A stretch of 64,000 bases of DNA from Eretmocerus hayati (Eukaryota > Arthropoda > Insecta > Hymenoptera > Aphelinidae), in the NCBI GenBank assembly GCA_029851415.1, contig CM056741.1, forward strand, positions 150,648,522 to 150,712,521, in the 5' to 3' direction. Numbering within the stretch: position 1 is the stretch's first letter; the number at the start of each line of letters is the position of its first letter. A program made the position numbers and the translations under genes. Below, piece by piece: positions 1-9,421 of the stretch. The notes beneath the pieces are model-generated. The model was not told the origin of the DNA. It ran no database searches and was given only the letters and a program-made list of their open reading frames with translations.

Positions 1-242
1 CATACACTCGACATTCCAAAGTTCATTTTCAAATACAGCTGCAATGCAGACACACTACAGCCAGACTGGATGAAAGATACTCTGCATGGTTACCAAAAAT
101 TTGAATTGGAAACGAGTATGCAGTAACATTCGAATTCTCAAAATTGCGCGCGTCGGCAACAAAATTATTCCCAAAAAAGCAGCCACCATCGTTTCCAACC
201 CTCTGTCATTTCACCCAATGCACCTCTTCTCTTTTTCAAATG

Positions 243-263
243 CAGCAGCAGCAGCAGCAGCAG
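243..263. repeat. (CAG)7 microsatellite
   Basis: Seven perfect CAG units. A frame through them gives poly-Gln or poly-Ala, but no surrounding gene is apparent. Confidence 0.9.
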
Positions 264-372
264 CAAAGTGACGACTCCGCGCGATGCTTTTTTACAGGTT
301 TACGAGATTTTTTTCACGCTCACGGGCCACTGCCACCACTATACTACCACTTTGTGTCCCATAATAAGTCCA

Positions 373-398
373 AGTCAGTCAGTCAGTCAGTCAGTCAG
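373..398. repeat. (AGTC)6 microsatellite
   Basis: Six tandem AGTC units plus a partial unit. Confidence 0.9.
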
Positions 399-515
399 AA
401 TGAGAGAATCGTACATCAGAGAATGGCCCAAAAGTTGTGTTTGTGTGCCGCGCAGTGCGATGCAGTCGTCCTTCTCTTTCAAAATGAAAATAAAATTCTC
501 ACACACGAGCAAGAG

Positions 516-518
<3 letters not shown>

Positions 519-549
<31 letters not shown>
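519..549. repeat. (GA)15 microsatellite
   Basis: Uninterrupted GA dinucleotides. Such tracts can bind GAGA-type factors in insects, but no promoter context is evident. Confidence 0.9.
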
Positions 550-550
<1 letters not shown>

Positions 551-1330
551 AATTGCCTCTTTGGGCTGCATAGTTCTCTCTTATATTCGGACTGACTGCG
601 TATATGCACCGCGCATTTTGAGAGATGAAAAATGAAAAAAAGAAAAAGAGAATGTAGAGGGCGCAAACAGCGAAGCTAGAGAGCGGGAGCAGCAAATGCC
701 ACAAGAAAGTCATAAAAACAACTGAAAGTATTAAAAAACTTTGAACGTTTTTACTGCACCAGCAGCAGCAGAAGCGTTCTCTTCTTGGTCTTTGAGGTAA
801 AAATTCATGTATATATAGGGGAGGATAGTTTCGTCGGCCGTCGCAAGACTGTTAAAAGATTATATCCGAAGCAAAATGCGCAATAACAATAGTGTTCGAG
901 ACTGCTTATGTGGATGATGCGTTTGAGAAGAAAACGAACGAGACCGGGGTAATATGCACTTCCCATTCAGCTGCAGACGCGCTCGTTATTATTCGCGTTG
1001 AAAAGTAGTCGAGTGGAATTGAACGACCGAGTGTAACTAGTGGAGACGTCTTCCAAGTATACAGTATAATTTTCCGTAAAAGGTGAAGAAAACACGAGCG
1101 AGTATAGTAGAGACTGGTTTAACTCAACAATCAGAAAATAAATTGATATTCGTTAGATATCCAAATAGAGACAAAAGTTTTTCTTCCTAGAATAATTTTT
1201 ACATCTGTTGTAGCCATAACAATATTATAGATAGATAATAAGTAGAGATTGTTTATTCTCAATATGAGAGTGCTCTTTCAATCTCTGCGATCATCGAGCA
1301 CGCTGATGAAAGTTATTCGCATTTTTCTAC

Positions 1331-1730
1331 TGTTGTTTAGGGCAGGGTGATCTCGGAATAAACAATAATCAGAGTTATGCTGACACACAATCACTTTTAA
1401 TTAGCACAGTACAAAGGTTAATAGTGTCTTGTAAACACAAGATACAGAAATGTGCACAAGAATAATAAACACAGTAATACGTGAATGAATGAATAAGTGA
1501 ACACACGATTATATGAGAGTATATAATAGATGAGGCGATGAGAAAAGCGTGCCGTTTGACGTAACGTCTCGAACTGACGCCTACACTCGTCCCTTGCATC
1601 TTGAGGGTCTCACTCCACCCGAATTTCTTCAGATGATGGTGGGAGTATGTGTCGGGTAGTTTTCACCAAAGACACTGCATCTATGTGCAGCTGTTGGCGC
1701 GTGAGGATAGCGTTGCATACATCCTCAACA
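1331..1730 (-). repeat. 3' LTR of the copia element
   Basis: Second copy of the LTR, offset exactly 4,521 bp from the first. It directly follows the polypurine tract on the minus strand and is followed by the TCTAC duplication. Confidence 0.96.
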
Positions 1731-1739
1731 CCCTTCCTC
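1731..1739 (-). other. Polypurine tract of the copia element
   Basis: The minus strand reads GAGGAAGGG directly before the 3' LTR, the expected position of the plus-strand primer. Confidence 0.85.
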
Positions 1740-1749
1740 AACGCTAGAC

Positions 1750-2832
1750 TTACGTTGATGCGTTGACTATCAATCCACTTCGGGCAGCCATATTTTTAAG
1801 CTTGATCTTCCCCAAAGGTTTCGTCATCATATCAGCTGTCATGGTCTCAGTGGGACAATACTGATAATCTATAATTCCTTGATACTTCAAGTCCTTGATA
1901 AAATGGTACTTTGTATCAATATGTTTTGTTCTGTTGCTGAATTTCTTATTGATAATCATTTTTAAGCAACTCTGATTATCTTCGAAAATCATAGTCTCTG
2001 GAGTACGTCCTTGGAAATCTGCTATAAGTTGTCGAAGCCAAATTCCCTCTTGTGATGCCTCAGCAAGAGCAATATACTCTGCTTCGGTAGATGAAAGTGA
2101 GACACAAGTCTGTTTACGGCAACCCCAACTAATAGGCGACCCGTAATATTGAAATAAGTAACCGCTGTTGGATTTACGGTCTTTTTTGTTTTCAGCCCAG
2201 TCAGCGTCGGCATAGCCGATAAGTCTCTTGTCGGGATGATCTTTGTGACCCAGTTTCAGTTCATAGTCTCGTGTACCTTTGAGGTACCTGACCACGCGTT
2301 TTGCCTCAGTCCAATCGGCTTCAGTAGGCTCTTTATTATGCTGGCTAAGAATGGTCACGCTTGCAGCAATATCGGGTCTAGTATTGACCGCTAAGTACAA
2401 AAGCGAACCAATTAGTTGTTGGTATTTTTCACTCACTGGCATTGGTGGCTGATCAGGTCTTGATTTGATGTAACCTTCATTCAAAGGAATGTTGGAGACT
2501 TTTGCGTCTTCCAAACCAAATTTGCTCACGATAGTCTCTATATAATTACTTTGCTTGAGATGAAAAATTCCATCATGGTCTCTTCTTATTTCCATGCCCA
2601 AATAGTTCTTCAAAACTCCAAGATCCGTCAAGTTGAATGATCTATTTAAATGAGCAGCAGTTTGATCAATCAATTTGGCGTTTTTACAAGCAATTAGGAA
2701 ATCATCCACATATATCACAACATATATGATTTCGTCATTGACGACTTTGGAATACAGACATGGGTCAGTCTTACTTGGAGTGAAACCAAGTTCCTTGAGT
2801 AATTCGTCGACTTCGGCGTTCCAGTTTTTTTT
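1750..2832 (-). CDS. Copia pol, 3' part (RT catalytic region and RNase H), other frame
   Basis: This frame continues the polyprotein beyond the homopolymer at 2825-2832. It is open further upstream to an ATG at 2874, but the copia-like sequence starts at the homopolymer. It holds the RT catalytic motif YVDD near 2710, the conserved copia block around LIGSLLYLAVNTRPDI near 2400, and the RNase H region: YADADWA near 2200, the SSTEAEYIA block near 2080, a DNQS block near 1970 and TKHIDTKYHFIKD near 1900. The stop lies 10 bases before the polypurine tract. It has no start of its own and would need the upstream frame, so this copy makes full Pol only if the length change is an assembly error or is bypassed. 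Confidence 0.9.
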   Translation of the reverse strand, partial: KKNWNAEVDELLKELGFTPSKTDPCLYSKVVNDEIIYVVIYVDDFLIACKNAKLIDQTAAHLNRSFNLTDLGVLKNYLGMEIRRDHDGIFHLKQSNYIETIVSKFGLEDAKVSNIPLNEGYIKSRPDQPPMPVSEKYQQLIGSLLYLAVNTRPDIAASVTILSQHNKEPTEADWTEAKRVVRYLKGTRDYELKLGHKDHPDKRLIGYADADWAENKKDRKSNSGYLFQYYGSPISWGCRKQTCVSLSSTEAEYIALAEASQEGIWLRQLIADFQGRTPETMIFEDNQSCLKMIINKKFSNRTKHIDTKYHFIKDLKYQGIIDYQYCPTETMTADMMTKPLGKIKLKNMAARSGLIVNAST

Positions 2833-5753
2833 GCTGATTGTTTTAATCCATACAATCCCTTCCTCAATCTGCAAACATAATTTTCTTGACCAGGAACGGA
2901 ATATCCAACAGGTTGTTGCATATAGATTTCCTCATGGAGGTCTCCATTCAAGAAAGCAGTTTTTGCATCAAAATGCTTGACAGTCATGCTTTTTTGACCT
3001 GCTATTGTTAGGAGGGTCCTAAGGGTCGTTTGTCTGACGACGGGTGCAAATACTTCGTCGTAATCGCAACCGTATTTTTGCGAGAAACCACGGGCTACAA
3101 GTCTGGCTTTATACCTCAGTGTACCATCATTGGCGTTTCGTTTGATTTTGAAGACCCACTTGCATGATACAATATTTTTATTGAGAGGCCTTGGAACTAC
3201 TTCCCACGTAGAGTTTTGGTGCAGAGATTTGAATTCTTCATCCATCGCCGCTTGCCATTTCACTCTATCTGGACCAGAAAGAGCTTCCCTAACAGTGCGA
3301 GGCTCCCTGGTTTCGGCAGCTATTTTTGCCATATCCATGTAGCGATCAGGTGGTACACCTCTGTTCGATCGCTCTGAGCGGCGATATTCATTGTGCTCAG
3401 AAGCTATAGGAATAGGTTCACCGCAAACGCTATCAAGATCATGCGATGATTCGGTTGTGCTCTCAGTTCCTGTTGAGGAGCAATCGTTCCCATCATCATC
3501 ATTATTAGAGCTGGATCTTGCATCGATAAGTGATTTTTCCTCGTGTTCGACATCGAAAATCGAATCCGGCTCGAAGAATACTTCGTCAGATTTAGGAGTT
3601 TCCTCGGTTTTTTGTGATGTTTCGAGAAAAATAACATCTCGACTGATTTTGATTCGATTAGTTTTCAAATCTAGCAGCCGATATGCTTTAGACTCCTCAG
3701 AATACCCGACAAAAGTCCATTTTTCAGCCTTGTCATCAAGTTTGGTACGCTGTTCTTTATGAATAAGTGCATAAGCAGAACATCCAAACACATGGAGATT
3801 ACTCACATTGGGCTTCTTTGAAAACCATAATTGAAACGGCGTTAAATCTCTCATTCTCGTTGGCAGTCTGTTTTGAAGGTAGTTGGCTGTATTTACCGCT
3901 TCGCCCCAATATTTTTTATCGAGACCAGAATCAATAAGCATACACCTAGCCATTTCGAGAAGAGAACGATTTTTTCTTTCAGCGACCCCGTTCTGTTGTG
4001 GCGAATACGGTGCTGTGAATTGCATGCGTATTCCTTCACTTTTCAAAAAAGATTGCAGCTTTTCATTGTCATACTCTTTGCCCCGATCAGAACGAAAAGA
4101 TTTTGGCTTTTTGCCGAATTGAGTTTTTGTCATTGCAATAAACTCTTCAATGCAGCGATTCACTTCGTTCTTATGTTTCAAAAGGAATACAAAAGAGTAT
4201 CTTGAAAAATCATCGATAAGAGTCAATACATATCTTTTTTGACCAGGAGTCATTGTCCTCATCGGCCCACACAGATCAGAATGTATAAGTTCCAGCGGAG
4301 CTGATGACGCAGATGAAGACTCCTTCGGAAAAGGGATACGGGCCATTTTACCCTTGATGCAGCATTCGCACGTGTCCCGTCTACCACAATCGGTAATTTT
4401 TATACCTGCAGCGAGCTGTTTATCTGCTAAGCTTTTAATTGCCGATGGGTTTCGATGTCCGAACTTGCGATGCCATGCATGCTGGCAGTTAGATGTATGC
4501 GCCGCAGGCGTCTCGTGAAGGACGGCACTAGCGACCCGAGCCTGTTCGACAGTCTGGATCTCATAAAGATCAGGCGTGAGCGTGGCTGTTGCCTGCAAAA
4601 CGCCACCCTTGAAGATCTGACAGTCGTCGTCTTGAAATACAACTTTATGGCCGCTCTTCGCTAGCTTCTTTACCGAGAGTAAATTTGACCCAAGAGCCGG
4701 CACGTAAAGTACATCGTGTAAAGCCAGGTCAGAAAATTTACCGTCAGCAGCTGCGCACTTGATGACGCCCGAGCCTATACCCTTGATCTCAGCGAGTTTT
4801 TCATCATCGGCAAGGCGGACGCGTCCTTTCCGGCGGGTGTCGAGATTATTGAAGAATTCCATGGAACGAGACATGTGGCTCGTTGCACCGGAATCGACAA
4901 GCCAAGAATCGTCCGAAGCTTTCACTGCGAGACATGTGGCATCAAGGCTTGCCGTGGCCAGGAAACAAATTTCATCCTTGTCGGTATCCTCAGAAACTTG
5001 ATTGGCTTTTGACTGCTTTTTCTTCTGATTTTTCAACCGAAAGCATTGATTTTTAGTATGTCCATCTTTATGACAAAAAGTGCAATTTTTCTCATTAGTT
5101 GAGCTGCTCTTATTTTTATCTTGGACAGACTTCATAGCCGATTCACCGTTACTGGAATTTTCTCGGATTTCTCTGGCTCCCTTACGCCGCTTATATTCAT
5201 CAATGAGCTTGCTTTTGATGAATGGAAAAGTGAGATCTTTTTCAGTCCGACTTTCAAGAGCTGTTACGAGAGAATCGTATGACTCTGGTAAACTTGCGAG
5301 TAAGAGCGATGCGGTGAGTTTATCTTCAAGTTCTTGTCCAAGAGCTGCCAATTGTGTTAGATGATTAGAAAATGTGTTGATATGAGATTCCATATCACCA
5401 CCTTCGGGTAACACCATACGGCACAATCTCTTGAGTAGCAGGACTTGACTTGATAAGGTTGATTTTTGATGGTAATCTTTCAACGCATCCCAAGCTTCTC
5501 TTGCAGTCGCAGCTTTTCGGACGTGCACCAGCTGGTCATCGTCGATGAGGAGTCCAATTCTGGCGCGAGCTTTCGAATCCTTTTTAGTCCATGCTGCTAG
5601 TCCACTGGCGTTCAACTCAGTTGAGCGGGGTTCGGAAATTACCTCCCACATTCCATCTTCGATCAGCATAAGCTCCATCTTATAACTCCATACTGGATAA
5701 TTTTCATTGTTCAATTTGGTGAAAGAATATCGGAAAGATGTACTTTCAGCCAT
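2715..5753 (-). CDS. Copia gag-pol polyprotein, 5' part (gag, protease, integrase, start of RT)
   Basis: Long minus-strand frame. I favour the Met at 5753 (MAESTSF); an in-frame Met lies four codons earlier at 5765. Counting from 5765: a gag-like region at about 1-200; a CCHC zinc knuckle (C-x2-C-x4-H-x4-C) near 227-240; the aspartic protease motif VDSGATSH near 290; an integrase HHCC zinc region near 430-470; integrase DDE landmarks with DLCGP near 497, FRSDRGKEY near 558 and QQNGVAERK near 592; a basic, Ser/Asp-rich integrase tail; and RT beginning with WVFKIKRN near 868 through GLYGLKQ. After the run of eight A on the coding strand (2825-2832) the frame reads about 36 unrelated residues to a stop at 2715, so that tail is an artefact of a one-base length change. 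Capsid formation, processing, integration and cDNA synthesis are the family roles. Confidence 0.93.
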   Translation of the reverse strand: MAESTSFRYSFTKLNNENYPVWSYKMELMLIEDGMWEVISEPRSTELNASGLAAWTKKDSKARARIGLLIDDDQLVHVRKAATAREAWDALKDYHQKSTLSSQVLLLKRLCRMVLPEGGDMESHINTFSNHLTQLAALGQELEDKLTASLLLASLPESYDSLVTALESRTEKDLTFPFIKSKLIDEYKRRKGAREIRENSSNGESAMKSVQDKNKSSSTNEKNCTFCHKDGHTKNQCFRLKNQKKKQSKANQVSEDTDKDEICFLATASLDATCLAVKASDDSWLVDSGATSHMSRSMEFFNNLDTRRKGRVRLADDEKLAEIKGIGSGVIKCAAADGKFSDLALHDVLYVPALGSNLLSVKKLAKSGHKVVFQDDDCQIFKGGVLQATATLTPDLYEIQTVEQARVASAVLHETPAAHTSNCQHAWHRKFGHRNPSAIKSLADKQLAAGIKITDCGRRDTCECCIKGKMARIPFPKESSSASSAPLELIHSDLCGPMRTMTPGQKRYVLTLIDDFSRYSFVFLLKHKNEVNRCIEEFIAMTKTQFGKKPKSFRSDRGKEYDNEKLQSFLKSEGIRMQFTAPYSPQQNGVAERKNRSLLEMARCMLIDSGLDKKYWGEAVNTANYLQNRLPTRMRDLTPFQLWFSKKPNVSNLHVFGCSAYALIHKEQRTKLDDKAEKWTFVGYSEESKAYRLLDLKTNRIKISRDVIFLETSQKTEETPKSDEVFFEPDSIFDVEHEEKSLIDARSSSNNDDDGNDCSSTGTESTTESSHDLDSVCGEPIPIASEHNEYRRSERSNRGVPPDRYMDMAKIAAETREPRTVREALSGPDRVKWQAAMDEEFKSLHQNSTWEVVPRPLNKNIVSCKWVFKIKRNANDGTLRYKARLVARGFSQKYGCDYDEVFAPVVRQTTLRTLLTIAGQKSMTVKHFDAKTAFLNGDLHEEIYMQQPVGYSVPGQENYVCRLRKGLYGLKQSAKKTGTPKSTNYSRNLVSLQVRLTHVCIPKSSMTKSYML

Positions 5754-5837
5754 TGTGTATTTCACTAAATTTCACTCACTTTGCAAACTCATGTATTATT
5801 TTTCACAAGTACACCTCTGAGTCAATGTTCACAAGAT

Positions 5838-5851
5838 CTGGGCCCATAACC
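5838..5851 (-). other. Primer binding site for an internal initiator-Met tRNA fragment
   Basis: Immediately internal to the 5' LTR the minus strand reads GGTTATGGGCCCAG. This is complementary to the anticodon-stem region of eukaryotic initiator tRNA-Met (CTGGGCCCATAACC), not to a tRNA 3' end. Drosophila copia is known to prime from such a cleaved half-tRNA, so the match supports copia affiliation. Confidence 0.9.
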
Positions 5852-6251
5852 TGTTGTTTAGGGCAGGGTGATCTCGGAATAAACAATAATCAGAGTTATG
5901 CTGACACACAATCACTTTTAATTAGCACAGTACAAAGGTTAATAGTGTCTTGTAAACACAAGATACAGAAATGTGCACAAGAATAATAAACACAGTAATA
6001 CGTGAATGAATGAATAAGTGAACACACGATTATATGAGAGTATATAATAGATGAGGCGATGAGAAAAGCGTGCCGTTTGACGTAACGTCTCGAACTGACG
6101 CCTACACTCGTCCCTTGCATCTTGAGGGTCTCACTCCACCCGAATTTCTTCAGATGATGGTGGGAGTATGTGTCGGGTAGTTTTCACCAAAGACACTGCA
6201 TCTATGTGCAGCTGTTGGCGCGTGAGGATAGCGTTGCATACATCCTCAACA
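5852..6251 (-). repeat. 5' LTR of the copia element
   Basis: 400 bp, matching 1331-1730 base for base as far as I compared it. On the minus strand it begins TGTTGAGGATG and ends CTAAACAACA. The 74-codon open frame inside each LTR is incidental: it lacks features and both copies are the same because the LTRs are. Confidence 0.96.
6041..6048 (-). promoter_or_regulatory. Probable TATA box in the copia 5' LTR
   Basis: On the minus strand the LTR contains ATTATATA. About 25-27 bases downstream lies TTCACTT, which resembles an arthropod initiator (TCA). This is the expected place for the genomic RNA start. The same sequence lies in the 3' LTR at 1520-1527. Confidence 0.45.
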
Positions 6252-6256
6252 TCTAC

Positions 6257-7372
6257 GATTATCTTGCGATTTGGACTAAACGACGAAAAGATACTTGTTA
6301 TCATTTAACACGAATGATTTTCTGCGTGCACGGTGATAGCATTCGCCTCGAAGGCATTTTTTTGCCTCGAAAATATTTAGATCGAATCCTTTCTTTACAC
6401 ATTCAAATTCGAATTCGCACTTTTGAAATTCTAATGCGTGGATTTTCAAAATACTCGATGTAAATTTTAATATTCAAACATGAGAGAAAAATAATCCAAC
6501 GACCCGGTTATAACATTACTCGAACGTCTTATCGTACAATTTCTTCAAGAAAAATGATTTTGCGTGTAACCTTGCGTGTGCAATTTGATTCGCAAACTCT
6601 CAACTCTTGCGCAGCGTTGAAATTTGTTCATTAGATTACCCGAGATTTCTGACGCGAGACGCAGTGAAAGAGACGCAAGTCTGTAAAAGAGAAACAAGAT
6701 ATAAAATACGTTAATATGAAGAGGAAAGAGAATCAAATGGAGAGAAATTGCTCGAGATCTGACGCGAAGAGAAACGTCTGAAACTTTGCGCGTTCTCTCC
6801 ACTTGATCCTCGTTGAATTCGTTAAAACTCGCTCACCCGTCTCTCTTTCTTTCTCTTGACTTGCAATAATTTTTCAATTGCCATTTCAAAAGATCCAACA
6901 GAATTCCTCAGATTAATATTGCAACCAATCCAGAATGTCTCCATCTCTCATTAGCCGATACTATACTCTTTCAAACGTATCGAATTATCATCGATATATC
7001 ACTATTTGAGCATTCGCATTCCGTATAAACTAAATGATATGGTGCTTACACGATTGTGAATTCAATCAACGACGAGGAATTATAAAAGCTAATCTCGAAT
7101 GCAGAAATTACAATAACTGTTCGAGCTCTTTCAGATTTTCAATTAGTTTTTACATCGATTGCGAAAAAACGACTTGTACTATTATACTCTTTATAAGTAG
7201 CGATTTTCTCACTATGTAACATTATAACCTCAACTAGTCTCAGTATCACATACATACACACATACACACGCATTTATATTATCGAAGGAAAATTTGAGCG
7301 AGTAGTCCTTCGCATAAATAAACAATTATCAATCGCATTTGCATGATAATATTCTTTTGCGCATTACTGTAT
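6257..7372. other. Non-coding, AT-rich flank
   Basis: No gene recognised. Open frames are short and lack domain motifs. A CA/TACA-rich run lies near 7246-7272. Confidence 0.5.
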
Positions 7373-8356
7373 TAGACTAGGCGAAACTACCGCCATCGTT
7401 TGCAAAAATAGGTGAGTGGAATTGTTTCGTGGGATCCACTCCGGAAGACCCTCCTGATCATAGAGACGTATGGACCCAAGCCGAATTCCGATGCAACATT
7501 GTTTAAACCGAAATTGTTTAAACAATTGAGAAAAATCACTTATTTTGCCCTGAAACTGATGTTATAAGGTATTTTGGGATATTTTGGATCGAAAAGTATT
7601 CTTGTCATTTTTCTCTAGGAGCCATCATTTCCGAGCTATAAGCGTTTCAAAGTTGAAAAAACGCGAATTTTGCGATTTTGAACGTTAAATAAAAGTAACA
7701 ACAAAGCGAGAAATCGATGTTCTCAAGGTCGGGATCTATCCACTAGGGTGTCATCTACAGGTTCCAATAGCAAAAGTCCATGGTCCCGACTCAGAACCTT
7801 CCGTTTTTCAAAAGTTTTCAACGCACTGTTTTCAATGAGTCTGAGATTGACTATATATATCGACCCGCGATGTATATAGTCATACTGGCGCCTGTAGAAA
7901 CAGTGCTTTGAAAACTTTTGAAAAACGAAAGGTTCTGAGCCGGGACCATGGACTTTTGCTATTGAAACCTGTAGAGGACACCCTAGTGAACAGATCCCGA
8001 CCTTGAGAACATGGATTTCTCGCTTTGTTGTTACCTTTATTTAACGTTCAAAATCGCAAAATTCGCGTTTTTTCAACTTTGAAACGCTTATAGCTCGGAA
8101 ATGATGGCTCCTAGAGAAAAATGACAAGAATACTTTTCGATTCAAAATAGCCCAAATTACCTTATAAAATTACTTTCAGGGCGAAATGAGTGATTTTTGT
8201 CAATTGTTTAAACAATTTCGGTTTAAACAATGTTGCATCGGAATTCGGCTTGGGTCCATACGTTTCTACGATCAGGAGGGTCTTCCGGAGAGGATCCCAC
8301 AAAAAAATTCCACTCACCTATTTTTGCAAACGATGGCGGTAGTTTCGCCTAGTCTA
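7373..8356. mobile_element. 984-bp foldback element (near-perfect palindrome)
   Basis: The left arm from 7373 is repeated in reverse complement up to 8356, with only scattered mismatches over arms of about 460 bp. The ends read TAGACTAGGCGAAACTACCG on each strand. The centre (about 7837-7895) is a short spacer that itself contains an inverted GACTATATA...TATATAGTC. TAT lies on both outer sides (7370-7372 and 8357-8359), a possible 3-bp target duplication. Frames inside, such as one at 8186-8470, look incidental. It has no transposase, so it is presumably non-autonomous; I cannot assign the superfamily. Confidence 0.85.
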
Positions 8357-9269
8357 TATAGTTTGTCCAATGACAACTGTAGCCATATATTTCTTGTGTC
8401 CATCGCTCGCGGTTGGTCTTTTCTCTCTGTCTTCGTAAGCTTTTATCTCATTCAACGAAATATACCCTGAGCGTCTCTCAATAATTAAAATCGATAATTA
8501 TCGACATAGTGGCAATAACCGGTCGTTATCGTCGTTGTCGTCCTCTCTTCTTCTTTTCCGCGACACACATTTTTTGCTTTTAACCACGCGGGCGGATCGC
8601 TTTTATTATAATGATACACACATAAGTATATATGTATGTATATGTATGAGGTCGCAGCATCAGCCAGCAGCCAACATCATCGACGCGCAAGTGATGAAGG
8701 GCCCGAGTTACCCCCTTTCATACTCTATACCGCGGTACTCCTCGTGCGCTTGCGGAAAAGTGTATAAAGCGCCGCGGGTCCACATGATGACCAACGACGA
8801 TGTGAAATAGAATGCACTCTATAAAGTGTCTCTCGCGTCCGGCAATTTTCGCTCATTTTTCATTAAAGCAAATTCCTTACATGATCTTGATCTCTCCCTC
8901 CCCCCTCTCCCCTTTGAATCTCCCACAGTAAGTGAAGCTAGGGGTTTGGTTTACATTGATTATATATGAATCATTTTTTTAATTTTTTTTAAATTTTATC
9001 TGACGGCCATAATGATTCTATTGTGTTTATATTTAGCCTATTTTCAGATATTTTTGTTCCCAGTCCATATTGAAACATGGCGTTCATATGCCAGACTCTT
9101 CTAATTACGACAAAATTGTTGACTGCGGGTTTATTGTCAAATAGTAGGTATCTTATAGATTTTTGAATAAATTATAGTAACGAGTAATTTTGAGACTGCT
9201 AAATTTGGCTGCTGAAACTGGATCATTCAAGTATTTAATTTTGATTCTTAAAAAGTCGTTGAAAAGAAT
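8357..9269. other. Non-coding stretch
   Basis: No gene recognised. It contains TA- and CA-rich low-complexity sequence around 8618-8650 and homopolymeric T near 8970-9000. Confidence 0.45.
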
Positions 9270-9421
9270 CGTGCCTCGCACACGGTACCCGCGCGCGTCC
9301 GAATTTCGGTATTTTCTGCGTGGCAAATTGTGATATGCGTGGAAACACTGAATTAACCCTCGAGTTTTCCGATCGCAAAAATTATCGAACTCCAAACTCG
9401 CGGGTACCGTGTACGAGGCAC
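9270..9421. repeat. Small inverted-repeat element (152 bp)
   Basis: GTGCCTCGCACACGGTACCC and three further bases (9270-9292) recur inverted at 9399-9421, matching 22 of 23. The sequence between is about 106 bp. The size and terminal repeats suggest a MITE, or a natural hairpin. No clear target duplication was found. Confidence 0.6.

Larger units (their letters stand above)
1..1325. other. Non-coding stretch with microsatellites
   Basis: I see no convincing gene here. The open frames are short, low in complexity and read through simple repeats: a CAG run near 243, an AGTC run near 373 and a GA run near 519. A TATATATAGGGG word near 810 and a donor-like AAAAG/GTGAAG near 1081 could belong to an upstream non-coding exon, but nothing confirms it. 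Confidence 0.5.
1326..6256 (-). mobile_element. Complete Ty1/copia LTR retrotransposon, minus strand
   Basis: The element proper runs 1331-6251 (4,921 bp). Two 400-bp LTRs that look identical, each with TG...CA ends on both strands, flank an internal region. It is bounded by a perfect 5-bp target duplication TCTAC (1326-1330 and 6252-6256). The internal region, read on the minus strand, holds a primer binding site, gag with a zinc knuckle, protease, integrase, reverse transcriptase and RNase H, then a polypurine tract. Integrase before reverse transcriptase is the copia (Pseudoviridae) order. Identical LTRs indicate a recent insertion. The single defect seen is a frameshift in the RT region at 2825-2832. 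Confidence 0.97.

Noticed and set aside
144..635. 163-codon plus-strand frame
   Set aside because: Driven by CAG, AGTC and GA microsatellites.
810..1081. Possible promoter and 5' non-coding exon (TATATATAGGGG to AAAAG/GTGAAG)
   Set aside because: No initiator at the right spacing and no linked downstream exon.
1375..1599. 74-codon minus-strand frame found identically at 5896-6120
   Set aside because: It lies inside the copia LTRs; the duplication reflects LTR identity, not a conserved gene.
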